From Opitutia bacterium Tous-C1TDCM (lineage in GTDB: Bacteria > Verrucomicrobiota > Verrucomicrobiia > Opitutales > Opitutaceae), in assembly GCA_002288455.1 (NCBI GenBank), contig NEUS01000035.1, forward strand, positions 1-33,936: a stretch of 33,936 bases of DNA. The letters are read 5' to 3'. Under the pieces are notes generated by a model. It saw only the letters and a program-made list of their open reading frames with translations. It did no database searches and had not been told where the DNA came from. Shown in pieces: positions 10,764 through 21,355 of this stretch (position 1 is the first letter of the stretch; each line of letters begins with the position of its first letter). Made by a program: the position numbers and the translations under genes.

Positions 10764-12017
10764 TCACCGGGCCGTCGCCGGAACCGCGAGTTCGCCGCGC
10801 AGGACGCCGAGCGCCGTCTCGACGTCGCGGTCGATCGCGCGGCGGGCGTCGGCCAGGGTCCGGACGACGGCGATGTCGGGCTCGAGCCCGCGGCCTTCGA
10901 GTCGCCGGCCCTTGGGCGCCAAATAATCCTCGCGGCTGAGCTGCAATTCGCCGCCGCCAGGGAGGCGGTAAAACCAACTCGCCAGGACGGCGCCCGCGGT
11001 ACGGCGGCCGACCACGACGGCGCGACCGTGGTCCTGCAGCACCGCCGCAAAGATTTCCGCCGCGCTGCCCGTGGCGCCGTCGACAAGCACGACGACCTTG
11101 CCGGCGTAGTTCGCGGAGCCGAGTTGCCAGGAACGCTTCAGGCTGCGGCGGCCGCCGCGCGTGACAAAGGTCCCGCAGTCGACGGCGCGGTCGAAAACTT
11201 CCCCGATCGAGATGCCCAGCGAAAACGTTTCCCCGCCCGGATTCCGCCGCAGGTCGATGACGACGCCCGGCGCGGCGCGGTGTTCCTCGAGTTGCCGGCC
11301 GAGCCAACGGCGGCCCGGACCGTCGAACTCGTCGAAGCGCACATAGACAAAGCCGCCGGGCAGCACACGCGCCGTCGGCGGCGCCACGGTCGAAAGGCGG
11401 CGCGCGGCCGGGGAAACTGTCACGGTCCGGTCCTCCGCATCGAGAAACTCCCACGTCACCGTCTCCCCTTCCTTCGCCCCGAACTCCGTGCGCGGCCCGA
11501 GCGGCCGGCCGTTGCGCGCCACGGCGATCCAGCCCGGCTTGACTCCCGCCTCCTCCGCCGGGCTGCCGGGGACGACCTCGGCGACGACCCAGCGGCCCTC
11601 GACCTGCAGGAGGTTGAACCCGGTACGGGCGCGGGCGGCGGTGCGGCGCTCGCTCCGGCGCTCGGGGCTGAGTGCGAGCGTGTGGCTGTCGTTGAGCGGC
11701 GCCAGCATCTCGTTGAGCACGGCGTAGAGCGCCTTCGGGTCGGCCGCGGCGGCGGCGCGCGGGGCGAAGGTCGCGGCGGCGGCGGCCCAATCGACGCCGC
11801 CCAGCCGCGGATCGTAGTGCTTGCGGTGGACGAGGTCCCAGACGGCGTCGAAGACCTCGAGGTTGGCCTTCGCCTGCGCGGCGGCGGCCGGGGGCTGCCC
11901 GGAGAGATCGACGCGGGCCGACGGCAAAGTCCGGCAACCGCCGAGCGCCAAGGCGAAGGCAGCCGCGACGACGGCGAGCCAGCGACGTGCCGCCGCGGGC
12001 CGAACGGCGCGGTGCAT
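10764..12017 (-). CDS. S41-like (tail-specific protease family) lipoprotein
   Basis: 417-residue envelope protein with a lipoprotein signal: an Arg-rich N-region, an Ala/Leu core and lipobox LGGC with C28. A helical domain (about 45-130) is followed by a PDZ domain (about 133-175, with VVPGSPAEEAGVKPGW) and an S41 peptidase domain (about 215-400). The nucleophile position is present as S318 in GATGSAAEIF. The general-base lysine that CtpA-type enzymes carry as TxGKG is replaced: the matching segment is GRRTAGAVL, with A343 at the Lys position. It is therefore either a tricorn/IRBP-like S41 using other residues or an inactive binder. It starts 8 bp after the topoisomerase gene and is probably cotranscribed with it. 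Confidence 0.82.
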   Translation of the reverse strand: MHRAVRPAAARRWLAVVAAAFALALGGCRTLPSARVDLSGQPPAAAAQAKANLEVFDAVWDLVHRKHYDPRLGGVDWAAAAATFAPRAAAAADPKALYAVLNEMLAPLNDSHTLALSPERRSERRTAARARTGFNLLQVEGRWVVAEVVPGSPAEEAGVKPGWIAVARNGRPLGPRTEFGAKEGETVTWEFLDAEDRTVTVSPAARRLSTVAPPTARVLPGGFVYVRFDEFDGPGRRWLGRQLEEHRAAPGVVIDLRRNPGGETFSLGISIGEVFDRAVDCGTFVTRGGRRSLKRSWQLGSANYAGKVVVLVDGATGSAAEIFAAVLQDHGRAVVVGRRTAGAVLASWFYRLPGGGELQLSREDYLAPKGRRLEGRGLEPDIAVVRTLADARRAIDRDVETALGVLRGELAVPATAR

Positions 12018-12025
12018 CGAACGGC

Positions 12026-13867
12026 TCAGGCTTCCACGAGGTCTTTTTCGACCTTGAGGTTGCCGATGATGAAGTCCTGCCGCTCCGGCGTGTTCTTGCC
12101 CATGAAGAAGGAGAGCAGTTCGTCGCTGTTGTGCAGGTGGTTCAGCGTGACCGGCTCGAGCCGGATATTCTCGCCGATGAAATCCTTGAATTCGCCCGCG
12201 GAGATTTCGCCGAGACCTTTGAACCGCGTGATCTCGTGGCTGGCGCCGAGTTTGCCGATCGCCGCCTGTTTCTCGCCTTCGGAGTAGCAGTAGATCGTCT
12301 CCTTCTTGTTCCGCACCCGGAAGAGCGGCGTCTCGAGGATGTAGACGTGGCCGTTGCGGATCAGGTCGGGGAAGAACTGCAGGAAAAACGAGATCAGCAG
12401 CAGCCGGATGTGCATGCCGTCGACATCGGCATCGGTGGCGATGACGATCCGGTTGTAGCGGAGGCCGTCGAGGCCGTCCTCGACGTTGAGCGCGGATTGG
12501 AGGAGGTGGAATTCCTCGTTCTCGTAGATGACTTTCTTGGACAGCCCGTAGGTGTTGAGCGGTTTGCCCTTGAGCGCGAAGACCGCCTGGGTCTGCACAT
12601 CGCGGGTGGCGGTGAGGGAACCGGCGGCGGAATCGCCCTCGACGATGAAGATCGTGCTTTGTTCGGCGCGCTCGTTGCGGTCGCCGAGATGCAGCCGGCA
12701 GTCGCGGAGTTTCTTGTTGTGCAGCGACGCCTTCTTGGCGCGTTCGCGGGCGAGGTTGCGGATGCCGGCGAGTTCCTTGCGCTCGCGTTCGCTCTCCTCG
12801 ATTTTCCCGCGGATCGCGTCGGCGGTTTCCTTGTTTTTGTGCAGGTAGACATCGAGCGTCTGCTGCATGAACTTGCCGACGAATTCCTTCAGGCTCGGGC
12901 CGTCGGGGCCGACGTTGGCGGAACCGAGCTTGGTCTTGGTCTGGGACTCGAAGACGGGCTCCATCACCCGGACGGCCACGGCGGCGTCGATCGACTGGCG
13001 CACATCGGCGGCATCGTAGTCGCGCTTGAAGAAATTGCGGACCGTATCCACCAAGGCCTCACGGAAGGCCGAGAGGTGGGTGCCTCCCATCGTCGTGTGC
13101 TGGCCGTTGACGAAAGAGAAATACTCCTCGCCGTAATGCGCGCCGTGGGTGAACGCGACCTCGATGTCCTCGCCCTCGAGGTGGATGATCGGGTACAGGG
13201 GCGCGCCGCTGAGGTTTTTCTGCAGGAGATCGCGCAGGCCGTGCTCGGATTTGAAAACCTTGCCGTTGAACGCGAGCGTCAGCCCGCGGTTCAGGAAGGC
13301 GTAGTTCCAGAGCATGTCCTCGACGAACTCGGGCCGGAACCGGAAGTCCTTGCCGAAAAGCGCCTCGTCCGGCGTGAACTCGATCAGCGTGCCGTTGCGC
13401 TCGTCGGACTTGGCGACCTTGTGGTCCTTCTTCAGGCGGCCCTGCTCGAACTCGACAAGCTTGGTCTGGCCTTCGCGGAACGCCTGCGCGCGATAGGAAA
13501 GGGAGAGGGCGTTGACGGCCTTCTGGCCGACGCCGTTGAGTCCGACGGATTTCTGGAAGGTCTCGCTGTCGTACTTCGCGCCCGTGTTGATGATGGAGAC
13601 GCAGTCGATGAGTTTGCCGAGCGGGATGCCGCGGCCGTAGTCGCGCACGCGCAGGGTGCGCTCGGTGAGCTCGACCTCGATCTTGCGGCCGTGGCCCATC
13701 GTGAATTCGTCGATGCAGTTGTCGATCGTCTCCTTGAGCAGGACGTAGATGCCGTCTTCGGCATGGATGCCGTTGCCGAGCCGCCCGATGTACATGCCGG
13801 GCCGCAGCCGGATGTGTTCGAGCGAGGAGAGCGTCTTGATGCTGGCTTCCGTGTAAGCTTGGGCCAT
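12026..13867 (-). CDS. Type IIA DNA topoisomerase subunit B (ParE/GyrB-like)
   Basis: 613-residue ATPase subunit of a gyrase/topoisomerase IV-type enzyme, which passes DNA duplexes through a double-strand break. The GHKL ATPase has [10 protein letters not shown] (Mg-binding Glu/Asn), DYGRGIP and [14 protein letters not shown]. The transducer domain follows, then the TOPRIM domain with EGDSAAGS at about 410-417 and the metal-binding DADVDG at about 479-484. The length is ParE-like, without the long GyrB insert. ATG 13867 begins at the family start ([20 protein letters not shown]). No A subunit gene adjoins it on either side, so the catalytic-tyrosine partner must be elsewhere. Whether it acts as topo IV or as a second gyrase is undecided. 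Confidence 0.92.
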   Translation of the reverse strand: MAQAYTEASIKTLSSLEHIRLRPGMYIGRLGNGIHAEDGIYVLLKETIDNCIDEFTMGHGRKIEVELTERTLRVRDYGRGIPLGKLIDCVSIINTGAKYDSETFQKSVGLNGVGQKAVNALSLSYRAQAFREGQTKLVEFEQGRLKKDHKVAKSDERNGTLIEFTPDEALFGKDFRFRPEFVEDMLWNYAFLNRGLTLAFNGKVFKSEHGLRDLLQKNLSGAPLYPIIHLEGEDIEVAFTHGAHYGEEYFSFVNGQHTTMGGTHLSAFREALVDTVRNFFKRDYDAADVRQSIDAAVAVRVMEPVFESQTKTKLGSANVGPDGPSLKEFVGKFMQQTLDVYLHKNKETADAIRGKIEESERERKELAGIRNLARERAKKASLHNKKLRDCRLHLGDRNERAEQSTIFIVEGDSAAGSLTATRDVQTQAVFALKGKPLNTYGLSKKVIYENEEFHLLQSALNVEDGLDGLRYNRIVIATDADVDGMHIRLLLISFFLQFFPDLIRNGHVYILETPLFRVRNKKETIYCYSEGEKQAAIGKLGASHEITRFKGLGEISAGEFKDFIGENIRLEPVTLNHLHNSDELLSFFMGKNTPERQDFIIGNLKVEKDLVEA

Positions 13868-14041
13868 GGGAATTTTTCGCGAGTGGCGACAGCGTCGGGC
13901 CGGCGCCGGACCTGACAAGCGAAAATCCGCCGCCCGGCGGCCCGCCGCGGAATTCGGATTGGAACGGCCGGGCTTCGCTGTATTCCCCCAACCCGGTTCC
14001 CTTTTTCCCCCGCCCGCGTTCCCCTCCCGCACCCGCTTCCC

Positions 14042-14791
14042 ATGAATAAATCCCTCAAGATCGTCGCCGTTGTCCTGCTCGTTTTGGTTGTCGGCGGCTA
14101 TGTCGGCGCCGAATTTTTCCTCGGCTCCATCGTCAAGGCCGGAGTCAACCGGTTCGCGCCCGCGATCACACAGACCAAGGTCAACCTCGACGGGGCCGTC
14201 ATTTCGCCGCTGTCCGGCAGCGGCACGCTCAAAGGGCTCGTCATCGGCAACCCCAAGGGCTGGAGCGACGGCAATTTCTGCTCCCTCGGGAAAATCCACA
14301 TCGATGTCGCCCCGATGTCGCTGCTCGGCGACCGCATCCTCGTCGAAGCGATCGAGCTCGAGGCGCCGGAATTCAACTACGAGACCAAATTGATCGCGAG
14401 CAACGTGAACGACCTGCTGAAGAACATCGAGCAGGCCACCGGCGGCAAAGCCCCGGCCGATCCGCAGGCGCCCGCGGCCGGCGGCTCCGGCGTGAAGATC
14501 GAAGTGAAGAAATTCCGGCTCGTGAACGGCAAGGTCCGCGTCGGCATGGCCGGCGCCGGCCTCACGCTCCCGCTTCCGCCGATCGAGCTCACCGACATCG
14601 GCACGGCCGAAGGCGGCGTCACGCCGGACAAGATCGCGTTCGCCGTGATGAAACGCCTCACGCCCGAGATTATCGGGGCCACGGCGAAGGCCGCCGGAGA
14701 CATCGGCAAGACCACCGGCGCCGCCGCGGCCGAGGGCGTCAAGAAGACCGGCGAGGCGATCAAGGGGCTCTTCGGCGGCGGCAAGGAATGA
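14042..14791 (+). CDS. Small AsmA-like membrane-anchored protein
   Basis: 249-residue protein of unknown function. One N-terminal transmembrane segment (about 7-25, with KSLKIV before it) anchors a periplasmic domain. The strands [25 protein letters not shown] and [14 protein letters not shown] resemble one repeat of the AsmA/DUF748 beta-groove proteins, which are implicated in lipid handling between membranes. After about residue 200 the protein becomes a glycine/alanine-rich amphipathic stretch ([20 protein letters not shown] and on) that ends GLFGGGKE. The gene is divergent from the topoisomerase gene across 174 bp. The leader before the ATG is pyrimidine-rich with no Shine-Dalgarno. The AsmA assignment is by pattern only. 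Confidence 0.7.
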   Translation: MNKSLKIVAVVLLVLVVGGYVGAEFFLGSIVKAGVNRFAPAITQTKVNLDGAVISPLSGSGTLKGLVIGNPKGWSDGNFCSLGKIHIDVAPMSLLGDRILVEAIELEAPEFNYETKLIASNVNDLLKNIEQATGGKAPADPQAPAAGGSGVKIEVKKFRLVNGKVRVGMAGAGLTLPLPPIELTDIGTAEGGVTPDKIAFAVMKRLTPEIIGATAKAAGDIGKTTGAAAAEGVKKTGEAIKGLFGGGKE

Positions 14792-14908
14792 GTCCGGGGC
14801 CGCGGGCTGCGACCGCGGCAAGTGTGCGGCCGGCGGCGGCGCGGTGCTGTGCTGCGCCGAAGGTCGTCGTGCGTTGACGGCCCCGGGCCGCGCGACTCGG
14901 CTCGGGGC

Positions 14909-15574
14909 ATGAAGATCACCTATTACCTCGAGGTCATTTCCTCCTGGTGCACCTGGGTCGAGCCCGTCTACGCGGAACTGAAGCGGCGCTACGCCGGGCG
15001 CGCGGAATTCGAATGGAAAATCGCGCTGATGGCGCCGGAGGATTTTCCGGTTTCGCGCGCGCAATGCGATTGGTTCTACCGCCGCAGCGGCGGCACGGTG
15101 ATGCACTCGCCGTTCATGCTGGATTCCGGCTGGTTCGAGCCCGAACGCCAGGGTCGTTACGAGGCGCCGAATCTGGTGGCGGAGGCCGCCCGCGATTTCG
15201 GTTTTCACGGCGACGAAATCCGGTTGGCGCTCGCCCACGCCGCGGTCCGCGAAGGCCGCAAGGTGGGCAATCCCGACGTCGCGGTCGAAGTCGCGGTCGC
15301 GGCCGGGGGCGGCCGGATCAAGCCCGCCGACCTGCGCGCCGCCGCGGACTCCGCCGCCGTCCGCGCGCGGGTCGACGCCAGCACCGCGGACTTCGCCTCG
15401 CACCGGATCAGCCAGCGGCCGGCGTTCATTCTCACCGACGCGATCGGCGACAAGGCCGTGTTCTCCGGGTTGGTGCGGCTAGAACCGCTCGCGGCGACGA
15501 TCGACGCGATGCTGGCCGACACCGCCGCCTACACCGCGCACGCGGTGCACCACGGCCGGCCCCCGTCGGCCTGA
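14909..15574 (+). CDS. DsbA-fold (thioredoxin-like) protein, single active-site Cys
   Basis: 221-residue protein of the DsbA/FrnE/2-hydroxychromene-2-carboxylate isomerase superfamily. The first strand [17 protein letters not shown] places one cysteine (C14) where CxxC would be, and the second is replaced (C-T-W-V). A helical insert follows (about 50-150), then the RPAFILTD cis-proline strand at about 172-180 and a final helix. There is no signal peptide, so it is cytosolic. With one Cys it is unlikely to be a classical dithiol oxidase. A glutathione-linked or isomerase-type activity is possible but unproven. ATG 14909 is chosen because the fold starts there; 29 extra in-frame residues upstream are Arg-rich and unlike the family. 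Confidence 0.75.
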   Translation: MKITYYLEVISSWCTWVEPVYAELKRRYAGRAEFEWKIALMAPEDFPVSRAQCDWFYRRSGGTVMHSPFMLDSGWFEPERQGRYEAPNLVAEAARDFGFHGDEIRLALAHAAVREGRKVGNPDVAVEVAVAAGGGRIKPADLRAAADSAAVRARVDASTADFASHRISQRPAFILTDAIGDKAVFSGLVRLEPLAATIDAMLADTAAYTAHAVHHGRPPSA

Positions 15575-15626
15575 TCGCGGCGGCGGCCGGTTGACCCGCT
15601 GGGCCGACGCGCCTTGGCTGCGGGCC

Positions 15627-16133
15627 ATGCTGCCGCAACGCCGACTCGCCCACGCCCGGGGGTATCTCGAACTCGGGATGCTGGAGGCCGCGGCGGCCGA
15701 GTTGGCGCTGATTCCCGGTCCCGCCTGCGACGGCGCGGACGTGCTCGCGGTGCGCATGGCCGTCCTGCACGAACAGGCGAAGTGGCCGGAGCTGGCCCGG
15801 ATCGCGGGCGAATTCACCCGCCGGGAGCCGGGCGAGTCCGCCGCTTGGATCACGTGGGCCTACGCGACGCGGCGCGCGGTGTCGTTGGCCGCGGCGGAGC
15901 AAATTCTCCTCACGGCGGAGGTGCATCATCCCGCCGAAGCCACGATCCATTTCAATCTCGGGTGTTACGCCTGCCAACGCGGCGACCTGTCCGCCGCGCG
16001 CGAGCGCGTGGCCCGCGCCATCGACCTCGACGGGAAATTCGCGGCCGCCGCGCAAAGCGATCCGGATCTCGCGCCGCTGCGCGACACCGGGGAAACCTTC
16101 GGTCCCGCCAAGCGCCGCCGCCGGAAGACCTGA
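15627..16133 (+). CDS. TPR-repeat protein
   Basis: 168-residue, all-helical protein with about three tetratricopeptide-like helix pairs. Typical positions are seen in AHARGYLELGMLEAAAAELALI, then AVLHEQAKWPELARIAGEF, and IHFNLGCYACQRGDLSAARERVARAIDLD (about 115-143, the clearest TPR). It ends in a basic tail (AKRRRRKT). No signal peptide or membrane segment is seen. A TTG codon at 15591 could add 12 residues; the ATG at 15627 is preferred. The gene follows the DsbA-fold gene by 52 bp on the same strand and probably shares its transcript. The function is presumably a protein-protein contact and cannot be specified further. Confidence 0.75.
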   Translation: MLPQRRLAHARGYLELGMLEAAAAELALIPGPACDGADVLAVRMAVLHEQAKWPELARIAGEFTRREPGESAAWITWAYATRRAVSLAAAEQILLTAEVHHPAEATIHFNLGCYACQRGDLSAARERVARAIDLDGKFAAAAQSDPDLAPLRDTGETFGPAKRRRRKT

Positions 16134-16166
16134 CCTCGCCGTCGCCCGCGGCGGAGCAATCCCGGC

Positions 16167-17048
16167 TCAACCTTGCTCGGGACTGCTGATGCCGAACACC
16201 AGATCCGGCCGCCCCGGATGGCGATTCGGTCCGAGAAACATCCGCGTCAGCCGGCGCTGGACCGTGAACCGTTCGGCTTCCAGCAACGCCTTCGCGCCCG
16301 CGCACGAATCGAGCACATCGAAAAACACGCGGCGGCCCGCGACCGCGGCAAAGAACGCGCGCAGCAACGCCGCCGCGACCTCGGCGTCGCGCGCCACCCA
16401 CGGCCCCACCTGCACGGTGGTCGCCCCGATCCGGCCGCAAAGGCAACCCGCGACCTGCCCGTCTTTGCGCGCCACCCAGGCCAGTTCGGGATGCCGCCGC
16501 GCCAACGTCCGCAGCACCCGGCCCCGTTCGGCGCCAAAAGCTTCGGCATCGAGCGCGCCCACTTCCGCATCGTCGGTTTCCAGCCACGGACCGATCTCGA
16601 TCCCGGCCCCGGCGACGGTCGACGCGACGGGTGCGACCCCTGCGTAACGCGCGAGACCGTACTCATCCGTGAATCCAAGCGGCAAATACACGGTTCGCCC
16701 CTGCGGCGTGGCATCGAGTTTCACTGTCTCCACGCCGGCGGCCTGCAACGAGGCGATCGCGTGCCGCAGCAGCGCCGAACCGATGCCGTGCCGGCGCCAC
16801 TCGGGGTGCACCAGCACCATACCGATCCAACCGAAACGCCGGCCGTAGCGGATCGTGGTGGCCGTGCCCACGACGCGGCCGCCGAGTTCGGCCACGAAGC
16901 AACCCTCCGGCTCGTAGGCGAGGAAGCCGCGCCAGTCCCGCTCGCTCTGGTTCCAGCCCGCCAAGGCGCGCAACTCGTGCGCCGCGCCGAGATCGTCGGG
17001 CCGCATCAGCCGGATCGGAACGGCGCCGGGCGGCTTCGGTTCGGACAT
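16167..17048 (-). CDS. Double-domain GNAT acetyltransferase (YitH type)
   Basis: 293-residue protein with an N-terminal GNAT domain (about 11-135) and a C-terminal acetyltransferase-like domain (about 150-280) of the kind seen in Bacillus YitH. The first domain has IGMVLVHPEWRRHGIGSALL with the acetyl-CoA loop R85-R-H-G-I-G90. The second has a degenerate loop around AWVARKDGQVAGCLCGR and VGPWVARDAEVAAALL, so it may be structural. It is the last gene of a probable operon: it starts 17 bp after the stop of the esterase/SMP-30 gene. The acetylated substrate is unknown. It converges with the TPR gene across 33 bp that contain a GC-rich imperfect hairpin (about 16136-16157). Confidence 0.85.
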   Translation of the reverse strand: MSEPKPPGAVPIRLMRPDDLGAAHELRALAGWNQSERDWRGFLAYEPEGCFVAELGGRVVGTATTIRYGRRFGWIGMVLVHPEWRRHGIGSALLRHAIASLQAAGVETVKLDATPQGRTVYLPLGFTDEYGLARYAGVAPVASTVAGAGIEIGPWLETDDAEVGALDAEAFGAERGRVLRTLARRHPELAWVARKDGQVAGCLCGRIGATTVQVGPWVARDAEVAAALLRAFFAAVAGRRVFFDVLDSCAGAKALLEAERFTVQRRLTRMFLGPNRHPGRPDLVFGISSPEQG

Positions 17049-17065
17049 CGGGCAGCGGTGCGGGC

Positions 17066-18868
<1,803 letters not shown>

Positions 18869-18882
18869 GGGGCGGGTCCGGT

Positions 18883-19752
18883 TCAGGGTTTGGGCCAGTC
18901 GCGCCAGAGCCAGCGGAGCGTATCGGGCAGAATCGCGCCGCCGTGCGCGCCGGAGTGGCCGCCGGAACCGAAGACGAGCGTGTGGTCGTAGCCGGCAAAC
19001 TTCAGGGCCGCGGCCATCTCGTGGTTCGCGAGCGGCCAGTTGCCGTGGAGGTTGTCGAGGTCCGCGACGCCGTCCTGCAGGAAAACGCGGAGCGGTTTCG
19101 CGGGCTTGGTTTTGCGGATCAGCGCCGGGTACGCGTGGCCGCCGCGGATGTTGGTGAAGCTGCCGATGTGGCTGACGACCTTGCCGAACTGGTCCGGCCG
19201 CTCCCACGCCACGGTGAAGGCGGCGATGCCGCCGGAGCTGTTGCCGCAGACGGCCCGGCCGGCCGGGTCGGCGGTGAGATTCAGTCCCGCGGCGGCGACC
19301 GGGAGCAGTTCCTCGATCAGAAAGCGCGCGTTGGCGTCGCCCAGCGAGTCGTATTCGAAGCTCCGGTTGCTCCGCGCTTTCGCGCCCGCGACGGTCGGCG
19401 CGATCATGCCGGGGTTGACGCCAACGGCGATCGTCACGGGCATTTCGCCGCGGGCGATCAGGTTGTCGAACACCGTCGGCACCCGGAAGGCGCCGTCGGC
19501 CTTCATGAAACCGGCGCCGTCGAAAAACACCATCAGGCAGGCCGGGCGGTCGGGCCGGTACTGCGCGGGCACGTAGACGAAGTACTCGCGCGTCGTGCCG
19601 GGAAAGATCCGGCTCGCGGCAAAGGTGCCGGTCCGGACTTCGCCGCGGGGGACGGCCTGCGGCATCGCATCGGGGCCGGGACGGTAGACTTCTGCGCCGC
19701 CGGCGGATCCGACCGCAACCGACAGCGCGCACAACAGGGGTAGAAAGCGCAC
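18883..19752 (-). CDS. Secreted alpha/beta-hydrolase esterase (enterochelin-esterase-like)
   Basis: 289-residue esterase, paralogous to the N-terminal half of the next gene; long segments such as GGIAAFTVAWERPD and DTLRWLWR are shared or nearly so. The nucleophile elbow is G170-N-S172-S-G174. The histidine of the triad is probably in GSGGHSGAHGG near the C-terminus. A GTG start at 19752 is preferred because it begins a clean signal peptide (RFLPLLCALSVAVGSAGGAE). The ATG at 19806 would add 18 polar residues in front. This is the first gene of the esterase, esterase-SMP30, GNAT series (gaps 14 and 17 bp). Secreted de-esterification of plant or algal polysaccharide or oligosaccharide is inferred, not shown. 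Confidence 0.85.
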   Translation of the reverse strand: MRFLPLLCALSVAVGSAGGAEVYRPGPDAMPQAVPRGEVRTGTFAASRIFPGTTREYFVYVPAQYRPDRPACLMVFFDGAGFMKADGAFRVPTVFDNLIARGEMPVTIAVGVNPGMIAPTVAGAKARSNRSFEYDSLGDANARFLIEELLPVAAAGLNLTADPAGRAVCGNSSGGIAAFTVAWERPDQFGKVVSHIGSFTNIRGGHAYPALIRKTKPAKPLRVFLQDGVADLDNLHGNWPLANHEMAAALKFAGYDHTLVFGSGGHSGAHGGAILPDTLRWLWRDWPKP

Positions 19753-19872
19753 GGAATGCTGATGGCTCCCGGGTGCGGCACCGGCAAGCTCCGGTTCACG
19801 GCGCAAAGACCGAGGGAAGGCATCGGCCGGAAGCGGATTTTTCGATCATCCCGGCCCACGGGCCGGGGAAAA

Positions 19873-19957
19873 TGGTGCTCAGGAAGGGACTCGAACCCTT
19901 ACGCCTTACGGCACACGCCCCTCAAACGTGTGTGTCTACCAATTCCACCACCTGAGC
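19873..19957 (-). tRNA. tRNA-Leu (anticodon GAG)
   Basis: The 85-nt class II tRNA folds completely. The acceptor stem is GCTCAGG/CCTGAGC with discriminator A and an encoded CCA (19873-19875). The D arm contains TGGTAGAC. The anticodon stem is CACGT/GCGTG with loop TTGAGGG-type bases, giving anticodon GAG at 19921-19923. A long variable arm with TGCC/GGC pairing is typical of Leu, and the T stem is AAGGG/CCCTT with TTCGAGT. It reads CUC and CUU codons. It lies 152 bp downstream of pyrD on the same strand. Confidence 0.95.
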
Positions 19958-20109
19958 ATTTTCGAACAAGGGAAGGCGGACTAAGAGAGATTGCCCAAGG
20001 CTTGTCCAGCCCTGAAATCGCAACCGCGGAAATTGCCCGTTTCTCCTCTGAAAAACAACGGTCGCGGTGCGCGCCCGACGGTGCCGGCGCGCCAACGGGA
20101 ACGCCGTTT

Positions 20110-21171
20110 TCAGGTGCGTTGGCGTTCCACCAAGGCTTTGGCCAAATCGGCCGCGAAAAATGGGCCCCGGTAGATCATGCCGGTGTAAACCTGGACCAAG
20201 GTGGCGCCGGCATCGAGCTTCTCGGCCGCCGCCGTCGCATCGCCGATGCCGCCGACCCCGATGATCGGGAGCCGGCCGCCGGTGGCGCGGGCGAGGTAGT
20301 TGACGATCTCGGTGGAGCGCCGCCGGACCGGCGCGCCGCTGAGGCCGCCGGCCTCGTTGACCGCGGCGAAGGGACCGGGCCGGGCGAGCGTAGTATTCGT
20401 GGCGATGATACCATCGAGACCGTACTCGGCGATGACCCCGAGGACGGCGTCGATCTGCGGCCACGTCAGGTCGGGCGCGATCTTGAGCAACACGGGCACG
20501 CGGTGCTTGCCGGGCTGCGCGGCGCGGGCGCGGTTCGCCCCGGTGACCGCGGCGAGCAACTCGCGCAGGCGGGATTCGTCCTGGAGCTGGCGCAAGTTCG
20601 GCGTGTTGGGGCTCGAGACATTGAGCACGAGGTAGTCGGCGTAGTCGGCGAGACGCGCGAAGCTCGCGAGGTAGTCCTCGGGGGCGCGTTCGATTTCGGT
20701 GATCTTCGATTTGCCGAGATTGATCCCGAGCGGGATGCGGCGCGCGCCGCGGCCCGGTTGGCCGGCGAGTTTGGCGGCGACGGCGTCGGCGCCGGCGTTG
20801 TTGAAGCCCATCCGGTTGATGACGGCTTCCTGCTCCGGGTAGCGGAACATGCGCGGCGCCGGATTGCCGGGCTGGGCGTGGGCGGTGACGGTGCCGATTT
20901 CCACGTGGCCGAAGCCGAGAGCCGCGGCGGCGGGCCAGGCCGAGGCGTGTTTGTCGAAGCCGGCGGCGAGACCGATCGCATTGGGAAACGTGAGACCGAA
21001 GGCCTGCACCGGCCGGCGCGCCAGGGCCGGACGCGTCCAGGCCTCGAGCAGCCGGCACAGGGGCGGAAGCGCCCCGAGCAGCGCCATGCCGCGCACCCCG
21101 AGTTCGTGCGCGCGCTCGGAATCGAGCCGAAACAGCTGCGGCCGCACCACGTTTTCGTAGAGACTACCCAT
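20110..21171 (-). CDS. pyrD: Dihydroorotate dehydrogenase (quinone), class 2
   Basis: 353-residue membrane-associated flavoprotein that oxidises dihydroorotate to orotate in pyrimidine synthesis and passes electrons to quinone. Class 2 features are the N-terminal helical extension (YENVVRPQLFRLDSERAHEL) that contacts the membrane, and a catalytic serine, S187 in NVSSPNTPNLR, instead of the class 1 cysteine. FMN-binding segments are GLAAGFDK (67-74), MGFNN (121-125), TNTT and IIGVGGIGD near the C-terminus. ATG 21171 (MGSLYENV) is chosen by homology over an in-frame ATG 15 codons upstream. It is a lone gene with a tRNA downstream and a divergent acidic-protein gene upstream. Confidence 0.95.
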   Translation of the reverse strand: MGSLYENVVRPQLFRLDSERAHELGVRGMALLGALPPLCRLLEAWTRPALARRPVQAFGLTFPNAIGLAAGFDKHASAWPAAAALGFGHVEIGTVTAHAQPGNPAPRMFRYPEQEAVINRMGFNNAGADAVAAKLAGQPGRGARRIPLGINLGKSKITEIERAPEDYLASFARLADYADYLVLNVSSPNTPNLRQLQDESRLRELLAAVTGANRARAAQPGKHRVPVLLKIAPDLTWPQIDAVLGVIAEYGLDGIIATNTTLARPGPFAAVNEAGGLSGAPVRRRSTEIVNYLARATGGRLPIIGVGGIGDATAAAEKLDAGATLVQVYTGMIYRGPFFAADLAKALVERQRT

Positions 21172-21355
21172 GGGCGGACCGTGAAATCCCGGCCCTTTTT
21201 TGGCAAGCGTCGCCAATTCCCGAACTTCCGTTTTCCGAGCATTTTCCGCGCTGAAACATCCCCGTAACGAACGCCGCGGCAGCGTCCGCTTTTGTGCTTG
21301 TTTTTTAAAACTCCCCTCGCACGCTGCGCAAAAATTCCTCCCGACTCACTCTCTC

